From an uncultured Gammaproteobacteria bacterium (lineage in GTDB: Bacteria; Pseudomonadota; Gammaproteobacteria; Pseudomonadales; Ketobacteraceae): a stretch of DNA of 41,481 bases. Shown here in pieces: positions 26,016 through 34,223 of the stretch (position 1 is the stretch's first letter; each line of letters opens with the position of its first letter). The translations under genes were made by a program, and so were the position numbers. Under the pieces are notes generated by a model. The model saw only the letters and a list, made by a program, of their open reading frames with translations. It had not been told where the DNA came from and made no database searches. The stretch spans positions 1 to 41,481 of the forward strand of contig CAJXZM010000041.1 in the NCBI GenBank assembly GCA_913063125.1. The letters are read 5' to 3'.

Positions 26016-28108
26016 CCAAATGCTTGCCCCTTCTCAAACTTGCCATTTATGGGCTGTTTTTTTTGTCGCTATCCACCCATGCCACTTTTGCCCATGAGCG
26101 ATTAGGCACGATTGAGTTTAAGTCTGCGACAATTGGAGACGCTGCCCGTGTTATTAGTGAGTTATCCAAAGTTAACATTGTTGTTACTGAAGCTGCAAAA
26201 AACAAAATCGTATCACTTCATCTTAAAAAAGCATCTGTTGAGAGCACTATTGATGGGTTGTGTCGAGTCACGGGGTTATGGTATCGAAAAAGCCCCGAAT
26301 TCAATGCCTATTACATTATGACAGAAGATGAATTTAAAAAAGATATCGTGGTAGAAAGAGACTTTGTTACCAAAATTTTTGAATTAAAACACCAGAATAT
26401 ATCCGATGCAGCGAACGCAATAGCTGCATTATTTGGTGCTCGCGTAACCCTCACCGAACCTAAAACCAATGCAAGCTACGAACTGGAAGGTGATTTTGGC
26501 GGTGGATCAGGCGGGAGCAGTAGCTCAACATCATCTGATAACAGCTCATCAAGAAGCTCATCTGGAGCATCAGGTTCAAGCGGCCCATCCGACTTTGCAT
26601 TGGAAACACGCCGAAGTTTTTTTAGCGAAGGTGATTTAACCAACACTAATCGTGTTGTTGTAACAGAAAAGGAATTGGTTAAAACCAACGTCAGAGGTGA
26701 ACCACCTATTTATGTAACCTGGAATCACTTGCATAATTTATTATTAATTCGCACCAGTGATAAACAAGCATTAAATGAAGTTGGAGCGCTCATTAAACGT
26801 ATTGATAGACCCGCTCAACAAGTATTATTGGAAATGAAAATCCTTAGAGCCACGTTAGGCGACGAGGAGCGTTCCGTTTTTGATTACAGCTACCAAAGCG
26901 GCCAAGTTGACGCCGGTGTTGATGAGGACGGAAATCAACTCTATACACCAAAAATAGACCTTAGCCTGGGTAACTTCCCGTTAGAAGGCGGAGCATTCCT
27001 GGCAAAATTGGCGGGTGCAAAACTTAATACAACCATTGAATTGTTACGCACAGAAAACCGGGTCCACTTACTTGCCCAACCGAACATTATATCTGCCAAC
27101 AATAAAGAAGCTAAGCTCACTATTGGTGAGGATCGAGTGTTAGTTGAAGGGGCATCAACAGACATTATTACCACGGACACCTCCACCATTGTCACCATTG
27201 AGCTAGACACCAGCACACAAAATATAGGGACTACGCTTTCTATCTGGCCTCGCATTAACGGAGATAAAACCGTTACCCTTGATATAGAACAGAGCAATAC
27301 AAGTCTAAATAAAAACTCTGGAACCCTGCCAATATCAAATGGTCTTGGGGATATTCTTAACATTAACATTGACTCAGTCACAGAGTCTGCCATTGAACTC
27401 ACAGCCATTGCTCGCCATGGTGCTACCATTGCTATCGGCGGTATGATTGAAACAGATGTACAAGAGATTCATGAGAAAGTACCTTTTTTGGGCGACATAC
27501 CAGTACTAGGCAAGCTCTTTCGCAAAGATTATAGCAAGGATGTGCGTAGTGAATTAATTATACTCATTACCCCCTGGGTATCTGAAAACCCCGAAAACAT
27601 TCATGTACTCAACAAAGAACGTTCATCGAATTGGACAAGTAATCCAGAATTTTCTAGCCATTTAAGTGCGCCGGAAGACAATGATACCCCCGTTCACTGG
27701 GCGTTGAATGTACGCAAAAATGCAATCGCTATTATACGAAATGCCGTAGCGGTCGAACGTACGGGATCAGATCCTTTAGTGTCATGTAAAGATAGAGGTC
27801 TATATTCTGCTTCACGCTTTAGTGATTGGAAAATTAACGATTCTTTACTAATAAGCGCACAACATCACTGTCAAATTGATGGATTATTTTTAAGTCAGGC
27901 TGTTGTTAACAATACAACCGATAGGGAAAAACACCTCCGCCCCGATCTATTCAACCAAGGCTGGGTTGCTTCTCACGGTGAAAGCACACTATTACCACCT
28001 AACACATCGCAGATCATGTATTTTGTTTCGACAACGGCGCCAGAAATATTACTGCGACATCAACAAGAAACATTCTTTTACGGTGAGGGAGCTCTAGATG
28101 TACAATAA
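26012..28108 (+). CDS. Secretin (GspD/PilQ/MshL-like) with C-terminal extension
   Basis: This 698-residue protein has a signal peptide (to about residue 27), N-terminal N0/STN-like domains, a Ser/Gly-rich linker (163-193), an N-domain and the secretin beta-barrel core (about 270-530; VPFLGDIPVLGKLFRKD and ELIILITPWVSE). About 160-170 further residues follow, which most secretins lack. They contain NNTTDREKHLRPDLFNQGWV, vaguely like beta-sandwich domains of conjugation proteins, and two Cys residues. It should form the outer-membrane channel of the system. Confidence 0.9.
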   Translation: MTKCLPLLKLAIYGLFFLSLSTHATFAHERLGTIEFKSATIGDAARVISELSKVNIVVTEAAKNKIVSLHLKKASVESTIDGLCRVTGLWYRKSPEFNAYYIMTEDEFKKDIVVERDFVTKIFELKHQNISDAANAIAALFGARVTLTEPKTNASYELEGDFGGGSGGSSSSTSSDNSSSRSSSGASGSSGPSDFALETRRSFFSEGDLTNTNRVVVTEKELVKTNVRGEPPIYVTWNHLHNLLLIRTSDKQALNEVGALIKRIDRPAQQVLLEMKILRATLGDEERSVFDYSYQSGQVDAGVDEDGNQLYTPKIDLSLGNFPLEGGAFLAKLAGAKLNTTIELLRTENRVHLLAQPNIISANNKEAKLTIGEDRVLVEGASTDIITTDTSTIVTIELDTSTQNIGTTLSIWPRINGDKTVTLDIEQSNTSLNKNSGTLPISNGLGDILNINIDSVTESAIELTAIARHGATIAIGGMIETDVQEIHEKVPFLGDIPVLGKLFRKDYSKDVRSELIILITPWVSENPENIHVLNKERSSNWTSNPEFSSHLSAPEDNDTPVHWALNVRKNAIAIIRNAVAVERTGSDPLVSCKDRGLYSASRFSDWKINDSLLISAQHHCQIDGLFLSQAVVNNTTDREKHLRPDLFNQGWVASHGESTLLPPNTSQIMYFVSTTAPEILLRHQQETFFYGEGALDVQ

Positions 28109-28403
28109 TCTTCGTTTTATCGGGACAACTTTGAGTTTTAAACGATTACTACTCGTTTCTGTTTGCCTATTAACGCAAGCATGCTCACATACTTCCAGTA
28201 TATGGGCGCAAGATACCTTGTTAGAACCGAACCACAATAATAAAGAAAATCACCACCCTACCGCTCCAAACAATACAAACAATACAAACATAGCCAGCAC
28301 TAATGGCGACAGCCTTGTGATTTATGTATATCCTCAATCAGGGCCAATTAATAAAGGAAAATACTACCGCCTGTATCATCGAAAAACCATTGCTACAAAA
28401 TAG
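28098..28403 (+). CDS. Small lipoprotein at end of pilus/secretion operon
   Basis: This 101-residue protein has a basic N-terminus, a hydrophobic stretch and a lipobox LTQAC (Cys29). An Asn-rich low-complexity linker and a short C-terminal domain (VIYVYPQSGPINKGKYYRL) follow. It overlaps the secretin gene by 11 bases, with GAGGGAG before the ATG. By position it may be a pilotin-like partner of the secretin, but no family is recognised. Confidence 0.7.
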   Translation: MYNNLRFIGTTLSFKRLLLVSVCLLTQACSHTSSIWAQDTLLEPNHNNKENHHPTAPNNTNNTNIASTNGDSLVIYVYPQSGPINKGKYYRLYHRKTIATK

Positions 28404-28405
28404 AA

Positions 28406-28452
28406 ATCACAACCTCGACTCACCTCTGTGACCAGGAGTATGAGGTTGCGAT
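28406..28452. terminator. Terminator between convergent genes
   Basis: An 11-bp stem with one mismatch (28406-28416 with 28442-28452). On the minus strand it is followed by TTCTATTTT, so it mainly suits the metzincin gene; it may also end the pilus operon. Confidence 0.6.
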
Positions 28453-28478
28453 TCACTACAAGGTAAAAAATAAAACTC

Positions 28479-29783
28479 TTACTGAGCCATTGGAGAATTA
28501 ATAATAACAAACCGCTGATCATCTGTTAAAGCACTAGCTACTTCACCGTCCTCGCGCACATAGGGAAACATAAGGTTAAAGCCATCAGGGCAATTCTCTG
28601 CCACAGGCAATGTGTCATCATCATTTAACTCACAAGACGGTGTATCACCCAAAGGGTCTGTGTCGCCAGAACCCTCCGTTGTATGAAACAAGCCGACAAA
28701 GTGTCCAATTTCATGAGCTGCAACCTTGGCAGTTTCTATTGCTGACCTTGCTTGAAACCCACTACCGCTACCAAAACCAAGTGCTACCATTACACCATTA
28801 GCATTCCCTTTCGTGCCCAACGAGCCCGGTATACCTGCAGCTATACCTAGATTTGTACGAACCTCTTCAGACATGCCAGGATAGAGATGGGAACCTGCAT
28901 TTTGCTTCTCTTCATTAATGCTCTTAACAAAATGGACATTGATAACATTGGCCTCGCCGTATTCCATCAGTATATTCGTTTTAACCTCTTTATAACTTGG
29001 GGGCATTGAAGAAAAAGCGTTGGGAGTAATATGAATAGCAGGCCGCCAATCTATACCGATATTATTGCTTAAAAACAAATCCTCTAGTTTATTCATAATG
29101 TTGATCACAGAACCCTCAGAGATTTCATTCCCGGCATAATAAGGTTGAACTCGTAAGGTAGGTAATAGCTCAGTACCAAAATTTTCGTTTGACCTTATAA
29201 TCATATTAATAGACGCTGAATCCAACTGATTACCACTTACTACACTCTTTTCTGCAAGCACACGATAATTCCACTCTCCGGCTTCTGGTTGAAAAAGAGC
29301 TCCGGGTTGATTAGGAATAACCATGCTGCACGTCCCGTCGAAACAAGGTATCAGCCCCCACAGCGGCACCCTCTGACCCGAAGGGCTCTCTAACTCACCA
29401 ACAAACACATCCTCACCTGCCAATGGAGTATTAAAATTCATACTAAATGAAACGGTATCTTCTGGAATTACAAACGTTTGTGCTTCAGAGAGCATAAACT
29501 GCGTAGAACTCACTTGATTTGAGAGAAAAAAGTAATCGTTAAGGAAATCTTCAACAGGTATTTCTGAATACTCAAAATTGCCTAAATTCGCCTGAGCTTG
29601 AATCAAAGTGTATTCATTATCACCTATACGTTCTACTACCTGGACTCTTTCACCCGTATTCTCCGTCGTTTCAATTGCTTCCCCCGAAGACCCTCCCCCA
29701 CAGCCAGTCACCATCAAACTAAACAATCCGCATACACCAACCATCCTTCGAATATGCGATCTATGCAATCCAATATACTGCAT
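28479..29783 (-). CDS. Metzincin-type zinc protease lipoprotein
   Basis: This 434-residue protein begins with a lipoprotein signal (VTGC at about residue 28) followed by a Gly/Ser run. The zinc motif HEIGHFVGLFH (His357, Glu358, His361, His367) fits HExxHxxGxxH, and a later NLMFP (about residue 408) can serve as the Met-turn. The stretch after the motif (DPLGDTPSC) resembles pappalysin-like M43 enzymes. It should be a lipid-anchored protease, perhaps surface-exposed. AGGGAG precedes the ATG. It is convergent with the secretion operon; being a substrate of it is possible but unproven. Confidence 0.85.
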   Translation of the reverse strand: MQYIGLHRSHIRRMVGVCGLFSLMVTGCGGGSSGEAIETTENTGERVQVVERIGDNEYTLIQAQANLGNFEYSEIPVEDFLNDYFFLSNQVSSTQFMLSEAQTFVIPEDTVSFSMNFNTPLAGEDVFVGELESPSGQRVPLWGLIPCFDGTCSMVIPNQPGALFQPEAGEWNYRVLAEKSVVSGNQLDSASINMIIRSNENFGTELLPTLRVQPYYAGNEISEGSVINIMNKLEDLFLSNNIGIDWRPAIHITPNAFSSMPPSYKEVKTNILMEYGEANVINVHFVKSINEEKQNAGSHLYPGMSEEVRTNLGIAAGIPGSLGTKGNANGVMVALGFGSGSGFQARSAIETAKVAAHEIGHFVGLFHTTEGSGDTDPLGDTPSCELNDDDTLPVAENCPDGFNLMFPYVREDGEVASALTDDQRFVIINSPMAQ

Positions 29784-29909
29784 CGAACTAACTCCCTAAT
29801 TTTTCAAAAGAAACCAAAAATCCAATACATTTTATTGCAAATACGAATCAATATCAATATCATACAGAGCTCATCCTCTCTCTCAATTCCAAAGCAGTAC
29901 GAAGGTTTC

Positions 29910-30536
29910 ATGCCCCTTTTTATATCTCCAAAACTCAATCTACTATTCGTATTATCCACTTTACTATTTTGTAGCAATTATACTTTTGCTAGCCCTTTTT
30001 ATGTTGGCGGATATATAGGTAAATCAACAATTCATGACGATAATTTCTTTGACCAATTATCAAATGGAAAAGATGTCGATTACACCAACACTAATTATTC
30101 ATTCCTAGCAGGAATAGCGTTAAAGCAAGGTTTCTTACTTGAATTGGAGGCGGGATCCATACACTCTTACGTCGCCAAATCTCCTCTCAGTTTTTCATAT
30201 GAAGAACTCAGTATTGAAAATAATTATTTGCGTATCAATCTACTACAAACTTTCCCCCTTCCCGGCAACTTCAATTGGTACTTAAAGGAAAGCCTAGGAA
30301 TGATTAGCGCAAAGCAATCATACACTAACGCCACCGGCCTCATAGAAAAACAAGAGAAAACCAACGCTCTTTATCCTGGACTTTCCGTTGGTATTCAACA
30401 GGAGTTTTTCTACCACCGAAAGAAGATAAGCACTTACTTGGAAATTCAATACAGCGGCTACAATTTAAAAAATGACGACAATACCTACCACATAAGACTG
30501 AATTCGTTCGGTGCTGGTATTAAGTGGAAATTTTGA
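29910..30536 (+). CDS. Outer-membrane beta-barrel protein
   Basis: The frame is open from upstream, but the ATG at 29910 has GAAGG in front and begins a signal peptide cleaved near FAS-PF (residue 28). The mature protein of about 180 residues consists of alternating amphipathic strands (FYVGGYIGKS ... FGAGIKWKF) and ends in Phe, typical of an eight-stranded OmpA/OmpX-like barrel. Its end overlaps the next gene by 13 bases, tying it to the ABC transporter. Confidence 0.75.
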   Translation: MPLFISPKLNLLFVLSTLLFCSNYTFASPFYVGGYIGKSTIHDDNFFDQLSNGKDVDYTNTNYSFLAGIALKQGFLLELEAGSIHSYVAKSPLSFSYEELSIENNYLRINLLQTFPLPGNFNWYLKESLGMISAKQSYTNATGLIEKQEKTNALYPGLSVGIQQEFFYHRKKISTYLEIQYSGYNLKNDDNTYHIRLNSFGAGIKWKF

Positions 30537-31375
30537 CCCCTACAGCTAACGTAAAAAATCTTGCAGTCCGGTGCGGTTGGACTACTTGCTTAAACGACGT
30601 CACCTTTAACCTTTACCCAGGAGAATTTTGCGCACTAATTGGCCCCTCTGGCTCAGGGAAGTCCGTGTTATTTGAGGCACTACTGGGATTTCACCGTGTC
30701 AGCGCAGGCAGCCTATCAAAATCAACAAAAGCTATTGGCCTTGTCCCTCAAAAAGACGAATTGCATGACAACATATCCCCCAAAGAGGCGCTAAAAATCA
30801 ACGCATACCTGCGGGGCATTAGGCAAGAAAAAGAAAGGGCGGTACAATCCATACTGCGACAGGTTGACCTTCTAGACCACCAGCATAAACCTATTCGAAA
30901 GCTATCTGGAGGACAAAAAAAACGTGTGTCAATTGCCCTTGAATTATTATCCTCATCAAAACTACTACTTTTAGATGAACCATGTGCCAGCCTTGACCCA
31001 CAACTTGAGCTACAACAAATGCAGCTATTTCGGGAACTAACAAGCCAGGGTCGCAGCATACTGATCTCAACACATAAGACACACAACCTTCATTTCTGTC
31101 ATTGCTTATTGGTTATCTACTGCGGAGTAAGCATCTTTTACGGTACACCCGAACAAGCCGTCGAGCATTTTCACGTTAAACAAATTTCTGAAATTTATGG
31201 GCAGCTAAAAAAGAGAGCAGTTAGAGACTGGCTTAGCTCTTACCATACTTTTGAGCGCTCGCACAAATTCTTATCACGCTCACCTCCCCCTCCCCAGCTT
31301 AAACCGCCACCAACGTCCAAAAAAACCAGTAAAGCTAAGAATATTCTTAAAAGGATTGAGAATGCCAATACGTAA
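30524..31375 (+). CDS. ABCG-like ABC transporter ATPase
   Basis: The start is probably the GTG at 30524 inside the preceding gene. The 283-residue ATPase has Walker A GPSGSGKS (40-47), a Q-loop (VPQKDEL, 74-80), the signature LSGGQKKR (127-134), Walker B LLLLDEP (147-153) and an H-loop STHK. A proline-rich, basic C-terminal tail of about 50 residues (SPPPPQLKPPP) is unusual. The adjacent permease has an ABCG/ABC-2 pattern, so this is likely an exporter. The substrate is unknown. Confidence 0.9.
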   Translation: MEILTPTANVKNLAVRCGWTTCLNDVTFNLYPGEFCALIGPSGSGKSVLFEALLGFHRVSAGSLSKSTKAIGLVPQKDELHDNISPKEALKINAYLRGIRQEKERAVQSILRQVDLLDHQHKPIRKLSGGQKKRVSIALELLSSSKLLLLDEPCASLDPQLELQQMQLFRELTSQGRSILISTHKTHNLHFCHCLLVIYCGVSIFYGTPEQAVEHFHVKQISEIYGQLKKRAVRDWLSSYHTFERSHKFLSRSPPPPQLKPPPTSKKTSKAKNILKRIENANT

Positions 31376-32093
31376 TCAACAATTATTTTGGCTTTCATAC
31401 AGATATCTATTGATATCAAGTAAAGACATGGTGACCCTTGGGGTAATGTTAGGACAGGCTGCGTTTATCGGCTGGCTTTGTGCGACTATGTGGCAACGTA
31501 TCCAAGGGGAAGGTCTAACACTCATTTTAGTCATGAGCGTTATCTGGTTAGGGCTTATCGGATCTTGCCGTGAAATTGTCAAAGAACGCAATATTTTTGA
31601 GCGGGAAAGACTATGGGGCATTAGAAATGAGTCTTACTTATTATCAAAATTCTTTGTTTTATCGTTCTGGTCAATGATTCAAGTATTGTTTCTATTAACA
31701 ATGATTGAACTAAAATTCTCCCTGCCTGGTGTTTTTGCAGTTCAAGCTGTAAGTTTGTGGCTTATATCAATGACAGGTATCGCGTTGGGGCTTTTGATAT
31801 CCGCATCAGCACACCGCCAAGATATAGCGGTTATAGCGGTTCCATTAATACTAATCCCACAACTTCTATTTTCAAGCAAAATATTGCCCCCTGAAGCGCA
31901 TACTGAATATATCGAACGGATTAAATTTTTCATGCCAACCTATTGGGGAGAGCGAATATTTGATCTTAGCTTAGTATCTCCACTGAAGTTATCTGAATTA
32001 TTTATTCCTACTATTGCCATCATTTTTCTCATAGCATTTTTTCTTGTTTTTACATTCACTTTGCTCACATTCATCAAAAGGCGCATTCGATAA
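31362..32093 (+). CDS. ABC-2/ABCG-type permease
   Basis: The ATG at 31362 (AAGGA upstream) is chosen over earlier in-frame codons because it overlaps the ATPase end in the usual way. The 243-residue protein has about six membrane helices. It has the ABCG-like coupling segment EIVKERNIFERERLWG between helices 2 and 3 and a half-length permease size. It should pair with the upstream ATPase. Its stop overlaps the next start (TAATG). Confidence 0.85.
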   Translation: MPIRNQQLFWLSYRYLLISSKDMVTLGVMLGQAAFIGWLCATMWQRIQGEGLTLILVMSVIWLGLIGSCREIVKERNIFERERLWGIRNESYLLSKFFVLSFWSMIQVLFLLTMIELKFSLPGVFAVQAVSLWLISMTGIALGLLISASAHRQDIAVIAVPLILIPQLLFSSKILPPEAHTEYIERIKFFMPTYWGERIFDLSLVSPLKLSELFIPTIAIIFLIAFFLVFTFTLLTFIKRRIR

Positions 32094-32578
32094 TGCTTAG
32101 AATCCTTTCTGTTCTTATAGTTATCATTTCATTATTAGGTGGGGGGTACTATCTTTCTGGGGGAGCAATTGGTTTCGGTGACGCTATCATTACTAGCGAC
32201 CTATCAAACCTGCGCAAGCGAGCAAACCTATTTTTGGAAGATATTCAATTTAAGGATTTTGATAGCGCCGCCGCACACCACGAAAACCACCTTTCTGAGA
32301 CTATAGATATTCCCTACCTAATAACTCGACTTTTTCTCGTAAAACCCGAGTTACTGGAAATTCTTGACTATGAAATAGCTTACGCAAAAATCGACTCTAG
32401 CAAACTCAGAGGACGGGTAAAATACCAAATAAACTACAAGGAATTAGTAAGAAATAAATTTGGTAAAAGAGAGTTGATTCTCTATTTCTATCGCCCAGAT
32501 ACTTCTAGCAAATGGTACTTAAAGCTTGAAGATAGCCTAAGGAAGCTCGCCCCTGATAAAACAAAAATAGTAAACTAG
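32093..32578 (+). CDS. Membrane-anchored protein downstream of ABC transporter
   Basis: This 161-residue protein has one N-terminal helix (about residues 4-25) and a polar domain of about 130 residues, probably periplasmic. No family is recognised; the shape resembles small NTF2-like or export-accessory domains, without firm evidence. It is translationally coupled to the permease, so it is probably part of the export system with the barrel protein. Confidence 0.65.
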   Translation: MLRILSVLIVIISLLGGGYYLSGGAIGFGDAIITSDLSNLRKRANLFLEDIQFKDFDSAAAHHENHLSETIDIPYLITRLFLVKPELLEILDYEIAYAKIDSSKLRGRVKYQINYKELVRNKFGKRELILYFYRPDTSSKWYLKLEDSLRKLAPDKTKIVN

Positions 32579-32632
32579 TAGAAAAAACTGATATTAAGCC
32601 TTTAAGCTATCATTATTCATGCGACATTAAAT

Positions 32633-32651
32633 GATAATGATTATTACTTGC
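32633..32651. promoter_or_regulatory. Fur box before short ORF
   Basis: GATAATGATTATTACTTGC matches 14 of 19 Fur consensus positions and overlaps the -35 of the promoter at 32648-32675. A further partial match (ATCATTATTCAT) lies just upstream. Confidence 0.7.
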
Positions 32652-32675
32652 ATTGATCTAATGTTGTACTATTAT
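32648..32675 (+). promoter_or_regulatory. Sigma-70-like promoter under Fur control
   Basis: TTGCAT (32648-32653), a 16-base spacer and TATTAT (32670-32675); the -35 overlaps the Fur box. Confidence 0.6.
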
Positions 32676-32713
32676 TTAGATAAGCTCAAAAATAACGAAC
32701 AAGACTAATAGAA

Positions 32714-32839
32714 ATGGACTCTCAACTAAATCAAAATATATCGGTTAACCGACAAATCCCTACTGTAGACAAAACCCCACCCGACAAGCCTAGATCGACG
32801 TGCACAAATAGATGTTCAAATTGCAAAAAAACCGCCTGA
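32714..32839 (+). CDS. 41-aa ORF or small RNA behind Fur-controlled promoter
   Basis: The ORF encodes 41 residues ending in a cysteine cluster (CTNRCSNCKK). It begins about 30 bases after the predicted transcription start but lacks a clear ribosome-binding site. The same frame continues after two stops with readable sequence (AIPLESGYIELPYTNLL), so it could be the remnant of a longer gene. A Fur-repressed small RNA is another option. The rest of 32840-32997 shows no gene. Confidence 0.35.
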   Translation: MDSQLNQNISVNRQIPTVDKTPPDKPRSTCTNRCSNCKKTA

Positions 32840-32997
32840 CCCCACTAAAAACATCTCTTCGCCATACCGTTAGAATCAGGATATATTGAACTTCCTTATA
32901 CAAACTTATTGATAAACCACGCGACGAGAAAGAGCAATTTATCTACTTGCGCACAACAATTCAAGACAAATTACGAACGTTTCTTAGGGTATTTACT

Positions 32998-33777
32998 CTA
33001 ACGATACTTTTCCAGAATTTTGTCGTAAGTAGATTTATCACTACCTTTTCCCTTCATTTTTATAAGATCAATTCCTCTTTGCAGTTCATCAACGAGATCT
33101 TTATCAACATCAGGACTAAAAGTGAAATACAGGTCACTTTCCTTTAGCACGTAAACAGTATCGTAATCTTCGTTTTTAAAACCCTCTTGTTTTATAAACC
33201 AACGCGCAGCATTTTCTTCGTAAGCCCAAAGATCCACGCGATTTGCATTCATCATTTTGATGACAGAATTTGCCACAGCCACTTTTGATAAGAGTTTATC
33301 CGGTACACCTAAAGTAATGACCATTTGCTCACCGATATCATCCCTTAGCACTCCGATTTTGTACTTCTTAATCATTTCTGATGAATCGATTTTTATTCCT
33401 TTTGATTTTTTTGCCAAGAGTACAACTCTGGTTGGACTAATTGGACCAACCCACTGAAATAGCCCCTCCCTCTTTTCTGTTCTAGTTGTAGAGAACAGAA
33501 CTGTATTTGGGCCAGAAACCGCCTGCCTGTATGCCCTAGCCCAGGGATATATTCCGATGCTATCCTCAGACAATTCCTTTCCCAGAGCGACAAACGATGC
33601 TTTCAGTATATCAACAGACATTCCTGTCAACTTCCCATCTACACGAAGATTATAAGGAGGATATATCTCAGTAACAAAATCTAAGTCAGAAATATTTTTT
33701 GCAGACAGATTGTTTTGAAATGACAAGTTAAATAACGTCAACCCTATAAACATAAAAATAGAGTGGGAAAATTTCAT
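32998..33777 (-). CDS. Periplasmic solute-binding protein (SBP_bac_3 type)
   Basis: This 259-residue protein has a signal peptide (to about residue 26) and a family 3 solute-binding fold: TEIYPPYNLRVDGKLTGMSVDIL near the N-terminus, IYPWARAYRQAV and FSTTRTEKREGLFQWVGPI. No permease or ATPase lies nearby, so it may be an orphan binding protein or a sensor-type protein. It is transcribed away from the porin gene. The ligand is unknown. Confidence 0.8.
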   Translation of the reverse strand: MKFSHSIFMFIGLTLFNLSFQNNLSAKNISDLDFVTEIYPPYNLRVDGKLTGMSVDILKASFVALGKELSEDSIGIYPWARAYRQAVSGPNTVLFSTTRTEKREGLFQWVGPISPTRVVLLAKKSKGIKIDSSEMIKKYKIGVLRDDIGEQMVITLGVPDKLLSKVAVANSVIKMMNANRVDLWAYEENAARWFIKQEGFKNEDYDTVYVLKESDLYFTFSPDVDKDLVDELQRGIDLIKMKGKGSDKSTYDKILEKYR

Positions 33778-34223
33778 TAGATATTCCTCATATTGATTAA
33801 AAAATGACTCAGGTTAAACTCTACAAATACCCCTATTACCTACCATAAATTTGGTTCCAGTTTTCCGCTATAATTATTAAATTAACTCTGAAATGAAGAA
33901 AACTATCACTTTAAAAAGCCTATCCAGTGACTAACGTTTATGGTGCACTTAGAACAATAGCACATGAATAAAATCAGATCTTCTACCTAACTTAACTTGG
34001 ATTTAAAATAGTGAAAACTCTGTGACTTAAACTCAACAATCAAACCTAATAATCTTTGCTTAAGCGTTATAGCTAATCAGCATAACTCAATGAAGTTAGA
34101 GGTATATTTCAATTGATTAGATAAACGCATCAGAAACCGAAAAGTTTACTTTTTTAACAATTTGTCCTACATTCCTAATTAGTTAGAAGTTCCTTTCCGC
34201 TTTCCATTAATTAGGTGCGTCTT
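33778..34223. other. AT-rich divergent intergenic region
   Basis: About 445 bases separate two divergent genes. A TATAAT is present near 33869 but lacks a convincing -35. No gene or clear operator was found. Confidence 0.5.

Noticed and set aside
26941-27429. Minus-strand ORF of 162 codons inside the secretin gene
   Set aside because: It lies wholly antisense to conserved secretin core and has no own signals.
29598-29909. Longer N-terminus for the barrel protein
   Set aside because: It runs antisense through the metzincin start and its promoter region; the signal peptide begins at 29910.
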